The notes beneath the pieces were generated by a model. The model ran no database searches, was not told where the DNA came from, and saw nothing but the letters and a program-made list of their open reading frames with translations. A DNA stretch of 10,630 nt, taken from positions 1 to 10,630 of the forward strand of contig JAJONP010000063.1 of the NCBI GenBank assembly GCA_021323555.1, given 5' to 3'. Each line of letters opens with the position of its first letter. The stretch's first letter is position 1. The translations under genes were made by a program, and so were the position numbers. Shown one piece after another: positions 6,121 to 10,630 of this stretch. This DNA is from Gammaproteobacteria bacterium (GTDB lineage Bacteria; Pseudomonadota; Gammaproteobacteria; DSM-16500).

Positions 6121-6229
6121 ACATTAATACGCATCTACTCAACTAGGCTTAGCCATAAAAGCGATAAATATATAGCTGGCCCAACGGCGATCAAAATTTG
6201 AGCTGAATTAAACTATATTAGCAGTCTGG

Positions 6230-6766
6230 TTGCTATTATTAAAACATTCCACTCAAGTAGATTTCATTTCGCATTTTCCGTATAATCGGTATTCAAATAT
6301 GGAAAGCCATTTCACCTTGGGCGCCTCCATCCTTAAAGTGACACCGCTGCATAGGGCTGTTCGCAATAATAACGCCGAATTGGCAAAAATACTAATAGAA
6401 GCGGGTGCTTATGTTGATCTACAGCAGTATAACCTTGACCCACCCTCTAAGAAAATGCGGGTGATATTAGTCAATTATCCTTCGCATTTAGCTCGAGAGC
6501 GAGAAATATGGAAAATATGGAGCGAATCAGATGAAGATAAAACTCTATCTATTCAAAATAATGAAAAAGCAACTGAAAATAACGATAAAGGTAAAGAAGA
6601 AATATTACCCAAAACGAGCGAAGTAAGCCTTAGTGATAAGAGTCCGGCTTTTTTCTTTAATTATACGCATGTCATTCAATGGTTGCCGGAGGAAGCTTTA
6701 AGAGACACACTTGATTTGGTAGAGTTCCCTAAAGTGGGCCAAGAAAGAAATAATTGGCGAAAATAG
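6230..6766 (+). pseudogene. Probable remnant of an ankyrin-repeat gene
   Basis: The frame begins at a TTG (open back to a stop at 6209-6211) with no ribosome binding site. The only early in-frame ATG, at 6299, lacks one too. The first residues, LLLKHSTQVD, look like the end of an ankyrin repeat, and VTPLHRAVRNNNAELAKILIEAGAYVDLQ is one more complete repeat, so the gene seems to have lost its 5' part. The remainder is hydrophilic, with a low-complexity acidic and lysine-rich stretch, and ends in NNWRK. After the TAG at 6764-6766 the same frame passes one more TAG (6779-6781). It is then open again for 35 codons to 6886, including GAFKYLPAQGAQL, which looks like protein. This suggests a decayed, once longer gene. 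It may still be expressed as a short protein; automated annotation would probably call it intact. Confidence 0.5.
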
Positions 6767-6967
6767 CGGTTGGCAAAATAGCCTGTCTACATTGAACGGC
6801 AAACCCGCTGCTTAGCCATTTTTTGTGAAGGAGCATTTAAATATCTACCTGCCCAAGGAGCTCAACTCATAAAAGAAAAGCCAATATGATCGCAGATTCT
6901 TTAAAAATAGATGCTATTTCCAAAGAACTTGAATAAAAATCACTATCCATTGGCGCTGCCATCGTTA

Positions 6968-6973
6968 TATAAT
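6968..6973 (+). promoter_or_regulatory. Probable -10 element of norB
   Basis: A perfect TATAAT 38 nt upstream of the chosen norB start, with no good -35 at 16-18 bp. Weak -35 regions are common at activator-dependent promoters. I could not find a convincing NsrR palindrome or FNR/Nnr box: TTGA at 6929 and TCA at 6940 are seven bases apart rather than six. An in-frame ATG at 6972 overlaps this box and is therefore an unlikely start. Confidence 0.4.
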
Positions 6974-7010
6974 GGTTCTAACCCGTATTTTTGACAAAGG
7001 AATATACAAC

Positions 7011-9323
7011 ATGTGGAATGCATCGCAAAATACTCATGATATCAATATGGATTCAGATCCCGTTTCAAATGTTCTCAAATGGATTCTATTAATAGTAGCG
7101 ATCATCTGTTTTGCGGTTGTTGTTTGGGGCACCTATAAAACCTACCAATTAGCACCGCCACTACCTCAATATTTTATAACCTCTTCTGGGCAAGTCATTA
7201 TGACGGAAAAGGACGTTGTTTCTGGCAAAGCTGGTTTCCAACGTGCTGATCTCATGGATTATGGCAGTTTATATGGTATGGGCTCTTATTTTGGGGAGGA
7301 TTATACGGCGAAATATTTAGTACGTTTAGGACGAGTCATCGAAGAAGAAATAGCGCAGCAATATTTTGGGAAATCATTTTCAAATCTATCTGAAGGTGAT
7401 CAATATATGACCCGCAAAACGATGCAGCAGGCACTACAACAGATTGATCTTAGTCACTCAGTAGCCACATTATCACCGCCGATCTCAAAAGCAATACAAC
7501 AACTACAATCTGAGATTTCATACTCTTTGCTTAATCATAATTTTGAGTCCGGCTGGACAAAAGCATATAGCTTAGATAGCCAAAGTGCTTTGCAAACAGC
7601 CGACTTTCTTATTTATTCATCGCTTACCACAATTGTTCATAGACCAGGCAAAGATTTTTCTTATACTAACAATTGGCCCTATGAACCAACTATGGGAAAT
7701 ACACCCACGCCGAATACATTTTATTGGACGTGGATATCGTTTTGTTTTGTATTTTTTGGCTTTGGTGGTGTGTTATATATTTATCATCGATACCTCAGCG
7801 CGCCGGATAGCGCACTAAGAACACCTGTTCTGCTCGGCTTTCAACCATTAACACCGAGCATGAAAAAAGTAGGACAATATTTTTTTATTGTTGCGCTCGT
7901 CTTATTGGTGCAAATCGGTGCTGGTACGATTATGGCACACTACTATACAGAGCGGGCTGGATTCTACGGGATCCCCATTGATTTTCTTCTACCATTTAAT
8001 TTTTTGCGAGATGTACACACACAAACCCCCATCGTTTGGATAGCATTATCATGGATTAGCTCCGCTATTTTTCTTGCTCCTATTATTAGTGGTAGAGAAG
8101 CCAAGTGGCAAGGGTTTTTGGTTGATTTTTTGTTTTGGGTAACACTCTGCGTGGTCGCAGGTGCTATAGTGGGCGATTATCTTGGCATTATGGGATTAGT
8201 TAATACAAAATGGTTTTGGATTGGTAATCAAGGTTTATCCTATCTCCAACTGGGCAGGGCCTGGCAGATTGGTTTTTGTGCTGGACTTTTTTTATGGAGC
8301 TTTATCATTTTTAGGGGAATGTGGCCAACCTGGAGTCGATTTAAAATGGCTGCAATTGAGTTTTGGACTGGACGAATTAGGCTAGAACATCTTTTTTGGG
8401 CAAGTACGATAAATGTTGCAGTGTTGTATTGCTTTGGAATGATCCCTCTAACGGGAATCGAGAAATCCTTCACAATTACTGATTTTTGGCGCTGGTGGGT
8501 AGTACATCTTTGGGTAGAGCAATCGTTCGAATTTTTCGCGGCAACCGCAACCGCTTATCTTTTAATGGGAACAGGATTAATTTCTCGTCTTCTTGCAGAA
8601 CGAGCCATGTTATTTGAAACTATTCTTATTTTTTTAGGAGGCGTCATCGGTACAGGACATCACTGGTATTGGACTGGTACACCTGATATGTGGGTACCGC
8701 TTGGTTCAATGTTCTCATTCATTGAAGTCTTACCGCTCGTGCTTCTGATCATCGATGCGATTGAGCACCGTCAATTGATTAAGAAACAAAGCATATTTGC
8801 TTATAATTTAACTTATCTTTATATCTTAGGTGCATCATTTTGGAATTTTGTGGGTGCAGGTGTATTTGGTGGCGGTACGCTTAATGCTCCGTTGATTAAC
8901 TATTACGAACATGGAACTTTTCTAACCCTGAACCATGCCCATACAGCTTTGTTTGGCGCGTTTGGGTTACTGGGAATCGGGTTAATCTATTTTTGTTTGC
9001 GTTATGCTGCAGGTGATCGACTGCCTTGGAGTGATCGGTTAGGCTTGTGGGCATTTTGGTTCTATAACGGAGGTCTCTTATTGTGGATTGCATTAAACTT
9101 TTTCCCTATTGGTTGGTCGCAGTTGATGGATGTCTATGAACATGGTTATGCGCACGCAAGAAGTCTGGAATTTTATAATACGACCTTATTATGGCAATGG
9201 TTACGGTTACCCGGCGATGTTATATTTGCTATAGGCGCATTATTAATGGCATATGATTTTATCAAAAAGCTGCGGCCATTTTTCCCAAGGTTGTCGCGGC
9301 TAGTTGAGGCCAAAGGCTCTTGA
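7011..9323 (+). CDS. norB: Quinol-dependent nitric oxide reductase (qNOR), single-subunit NorB/NorZ
   Basis: This inner-membrane heme-copper oxidase superfamily enzyme reduces 2 NO to N2O with electrons from quinol. The 770-aa length is that of qNOR, not of the roughly 460-aa cytochrome-c-dependent NorB. An N-terminal membrane helix (about 24-45) and a long extracytoplasmic domain (about 46-235, opening PPLPQYFITSSGQV) precede the twelve-helix core. All metal ligands are visible: His336 (RDVHTQ) and His644 for heme b, His642 (NHAH) for heme b3, and His499, His550 and His551 (HLWVE, GTGHHW) with Glu503 for FeB. Glu507 is also kept. No norC or norQD genes are nearby, as expected for qNOR, which usually acts in NO detoxification rather than denitrification. 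For a host-associated bacterium this suggests defence against host NO. ATG 7011 has AAAGGA (6996-7001) 9 nt upstream. Confidence 0.97.
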   Translation: MWNASQNTHDINMDSDPVSNVLKWILLIVAIICFAVVVWGTYKTYQLAPPLPQYFITSSGQVIMTEKDVVSGKAGFQRADLMDYGSLYGMGSYFGEDYTAKYLVRLGRVIEEEIAQQYFGKSFSNLSEGDQYMTRKTMQQALQQIDLSHSVATLSPPISKAIQQLQSEISYSLLNHNFESGWTKAYSLDSQSALQTADFLIYSSLTTIVHRPGKDFSYTNNWPYEPTMGNTPTPNTFYWTWISFCFVFFGFGGVLYIYHRYLSAPDSALRTPVLLGFQPLTPSMKKVGQYFFIVALVLLVQIGAGTIMAHYYTERAGFYGIPIDFLLPFNFLRDVHTQTPIVWIALSWISSAIFLAPIISGREAKWQGFLVDFLFWVTLCVVAGAIVGDYLGIMGLVNTKWFWIGNQGLSYLQLGRAWQIGFCAGLFLWSFIIFRGMWPTWSRFKMAAIEFWTGRIRLEHLFWASTINVAVLYCFGMIPLTGIEKSFTITDFWRWWVVHLWVEQSFEFFAATATAYLLMGTGLISRLLAERAMLFETILIFLGGVIGTGHHWYWTGTPDMWVPLGSMFSFIEVLPLVLLIIDAIEHRQLIKKQSIFAYNLTYLYILGASFWNFVGAGVFGGGTLNAPLINYYEHGTFLTLNHAHTALFGAFGLLGIGLIYFCLRYAAGDRLPWSDRLGLWAFWFYNGGLLLWIALNFFPIGWSQLMDVYEHGYAHARSLEFYNTTLLWQWLRLPGDVIFAIGALLMAYDFIKKLRPFFPRLSRLVEAKGS

Positions 9324-9417
9324 AGATAATTCAAGCGGTAGATTATTGAATAGTTAATCTTAAAGGCTCATTTCTGTTGCTCATAGCGAAAATCTGTTTT
9401 TTTTCTGTTCTCGCTAT
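9323..9417. terminator. Convergent intergenic stem-loops, possible terminators
   Basis: Two structures separate norB from the convergent gene. The first starts at the norB stop: AAGAT and ATTCAA (9323-9334) pair with TTGAAT and ATCTT (9346-9361). The second is ATAGCGA (9383-9389) with TCGCTAT (9411-9417) around a loop that includes eight Ts (9397-9404), ending at the stop of the minus-strand gene. Neither has the stem-then-T-run layout of a textbook terminator, so the assignment is weak and relies on position. Confidence 0.3.
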
Positions 9418-10630
9418 CAGCGCTTAGATACCAATGAACCAGATTCTTTTTGTTCACTATTTTGTTCTTCTGTAACTAATGTGGACTTTATCCGTGGTTC
9501 TGTTATAAATAATTTGTGCTTGTTTCCGCTATCTTGATCTGCAGTCATTAATTTGCGCTTTTGCCCACTCTCTTGATTTGCTGTAATTAATTTGCGGGGG
9601 ATTATAACCTTCTCTACATTCCGCATGGCGATTTTCGTGAATAGCGGAGCGTCAAATACTCTTTCTCTTCTTACACTTTCTTTAACACAATCGGGAATGG
9701 CATCTAATTTTTCTTGAGTAATTTTACCGGATTTAGCGCCTATTACCAAGTTGACATTGGTATAGGGCTCTGCTATGTGAGGATATAAGATTAAACCATT
9801 TTCTTTTAAAGAGGGTAAAACCACTTTAAGAGCGCGCGAGGTCAGCGTAGCTGCTTCTTTGCTCAGGCCAAAACACATACCTTCAAAATAGATGATGTCA
9901 AAATACTTGTGCGGTAAGATACCTGTAGGAATATCTTCAACATGACTGGTATAATCAGGAATTTGCCCCCAGGTACAATCAATAGTATAAACTTGATCCG
10001 GCATATAACCACGGCGTTGCAATTGGAGTGCTCTTTTTAATCGCTCTTTACGCGCAGGATCGGCTAAACTGTTTATCCATCGAATAGATGGATTCATTTC
10101 TTCGGCTCTACGAACCCAACCATCTCCAATGAGTAAGACTTTAATGGGATGTGTTAACTCATACGGCGTTCTTTTTTGAATCTGCCGAATATACTTAACA
10201 CGCTGAATTAAATAATCGAAAGCCTCCTGAGCAGGTTGATTACCTTCTATAGGAAGGCTTGTTCTTTCGATAATTTCTTCTATCCGTTTTAATCCATCGT
10301 CCTCCGCTTCTAAAAGTCTAAAAGAGAAATCATCTTCTAATAGTCTACGTAACGCATTGATCCCAGTATCATCCGCCTTAATCCCCGTATCATCAGCCTT
10401 AATCCCTGCGGCATCAGCCTTAATTCCTGCATCATCCGTGTTTGTCCAAAAGCCATATAGAGAAGCAGGCTCTTTGCTAGTAGCATCCTTCTGTTGAGCC
10501 TGTATAGATGCAGACTTTTCGTCGTATTCGCGTATAACTCTAGCTAAAGAGTCTGATATAGACTCCGCATTATTATAACCTTCCTCGTCTTTATAAAAAG
10601 CAACTTCATCCGAGCCCCGCCAATTCCCCA
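9417..10630 (-). CDS. Methyltransferase-like protein with in-frame tandem repeats (5' end cut off)
   Basis: The reverse frame is open from the window end to a TGA at 9417-9419, at least 403 residues, with no Met codon before the one at 10095-10097. The true start therefore lies beyond the window, and a 226-aa call from that Met would cut the protein in mid-domain. Visible parts, N to C: an acidic region; a heptad repeat of AGIKADD type (10360-10440); a helical segment; and a Rossmann-like domain. That domain has VLLIGDGW (near 10116-10139), YFDIIYFEG (near 9880-9906) and LPSLKENGLILYPH (near 9775-9820), which fit motif I, motif IV and the post-motif strand of class I SAM-dependent methyltransferases in a divergent form. 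The C-terminal tail has two 13-residue repeats (RKLITANQESGQK type) and ends E-rich then SLVSKR. Glu-rich tails occur in Dot/Icm effectors; effector status is inferred. Substrate unknown. Confidence 0.82.
   Translation of the reverse strand, partial: GNWRGSDEVAFYKDEEGYNNAESISDSLARVIREYDEKSASIQAQQKDATSKEPASLYGFWTNTDDAGIKADAAGIKADDTGIKADDTGINALRRLLEDDFSFRLLEAEDDGLKRIEEIIERTSLPIEGNQPAQEAFDYLIQRVKYIRQIQKRTPYELTHPIKVLLIGDGWVRRAEEMNPSIRWINSLADPARKERLKRALQLQRRGYMPDQVYTIDCTWGQIPDYTSHVEDIPTGILPHKYFDIIYFEGMCFGLSKEAATLTSRALKVVLPSLKENGLILYPHIAEPYTNVNLVIGAKSGKITQEKLDAIPDCVKESVRRERVFDAPLFTKIAMRNVEKVIIPRKLITANQESGQKRKLMTADQDSGNKHKLFITEPRIKSTLVTEEQNSEQKESGSLVSKR
9511..9588 (-). repeat. Two 39-bp tandem repeats in the coding tail
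   Basis: Units 9511-9549 and 9550-9588 match at 30 of 39 positions, and a partial third unit begins at 9589. In protein they give 13-residue repeats, RKLITANQESGQK and RKLMTADQDSGNK, followed by HKLFI. The period is a multiple of three, so unit gain or loss keeps the frame. Confidence 0.8.
10360..10440 (-). repeat. 21-bp tandem repeats encoding a heptad repeat
   Basis: Three full units (10360-10380, 10381-10401, 10402-10422) and a partial fourth (10423-10440). Neighbouring units share 19 and 17 of 21 bases. They encode the heptad (A/T)-G-I-K-A-D-(D/A) repeated in frame. This is a minisatellite likely to vary in copy number between strains. Confidence 0.85.

Noticed and set aside
6929..6942. 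TTGA...TCA resembling an FNR/Nnr box before norB
   Set aside because: The half-sites are seven bases apart instead of six and the second half lacks the final A; it is too weak to support.
7585..9093. ORFs in other frames within norB (7585-7818 plus; 8240-8473 and 8896-9093 minus)
   Set aside because: Shadows of the norB frame, with no ribosome binding sites or domains.
10360..10440. CRISPR array
   Set aside because: The 21-bp units are directly adjacent with no spacers and encode an in-frame heptad repeat.

Overview
This 10.6 kb window is AT-rich bacterial DNA with gammaproteobacterial gene content. The start pairs the probable 3' end of a prepilin peptidase gene with coaE, an arrangement known from gammaproteobacterial pil loci. 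Two ankyrin-repeat genes (one intact, one decayed), a repeat-bearing protein with an E-rich tail, a quinol-type nitric oxide reductase, a csrA gene and dispersed cgtcattgcg-type repeats together suggest a host-associated or intracellular member of the Legionellales (Legionella/Coxiella/Berkiella-like). That placement is inferred from gene content, not from a marker gene.

Left part (1-2118): the end of a probable pilD overlaps coaE (51-656) by TAATG. A gene-free stretch of about 440 bp follows. It is filled by a repeat bounded by 13-bp inverted ends (701-1015) with a GC-rich run of mini-hairpins inside. Next comes an alpha/beta hydrolase (1093-2118).

Middle (2119-5153): a sigma70-type promoter precedes a 646-aa protein with seven ankyrin repeats and an N-terminal domain carrying a possible Cys-His-Asp triad, a good candidate secreted effector. 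Two adjacent palindromes with a TGTCGAC core lie between it and a classical short-chain dehydrogenase/reductase gene.

Centre right (5154-6080): about 745 bp between the SDR gene and csrA contain no recognised gene but are unusually structured. An extended -10 promoter is followed by a series of hairpins and a loop complementary to the start region of a 63-codon ORF. A three-branched inverted-repeat element, a 19-codon ORF with a strong ribosome binding site, and a hairpin with GGA in its loop just upstream of csrA complete the region. This is the best candidate for something undescribed.

Right part (6080-10630): a terminator-like hairpin after csrA, a decayed ankyrin gene, a complete qNOR-type norB with all heme and FeB ligands, and a convergent minus-strand gene cut by the window end. 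The last encodes a methyltransferase-like protein with two separate in-frame tandem repeats. The genes look like independent units rather than one operon. The common thread, by inference, is life in or near a eukaryotic host: candidate effectors, NO detoxification and CsrA-type post-transcriptional control.
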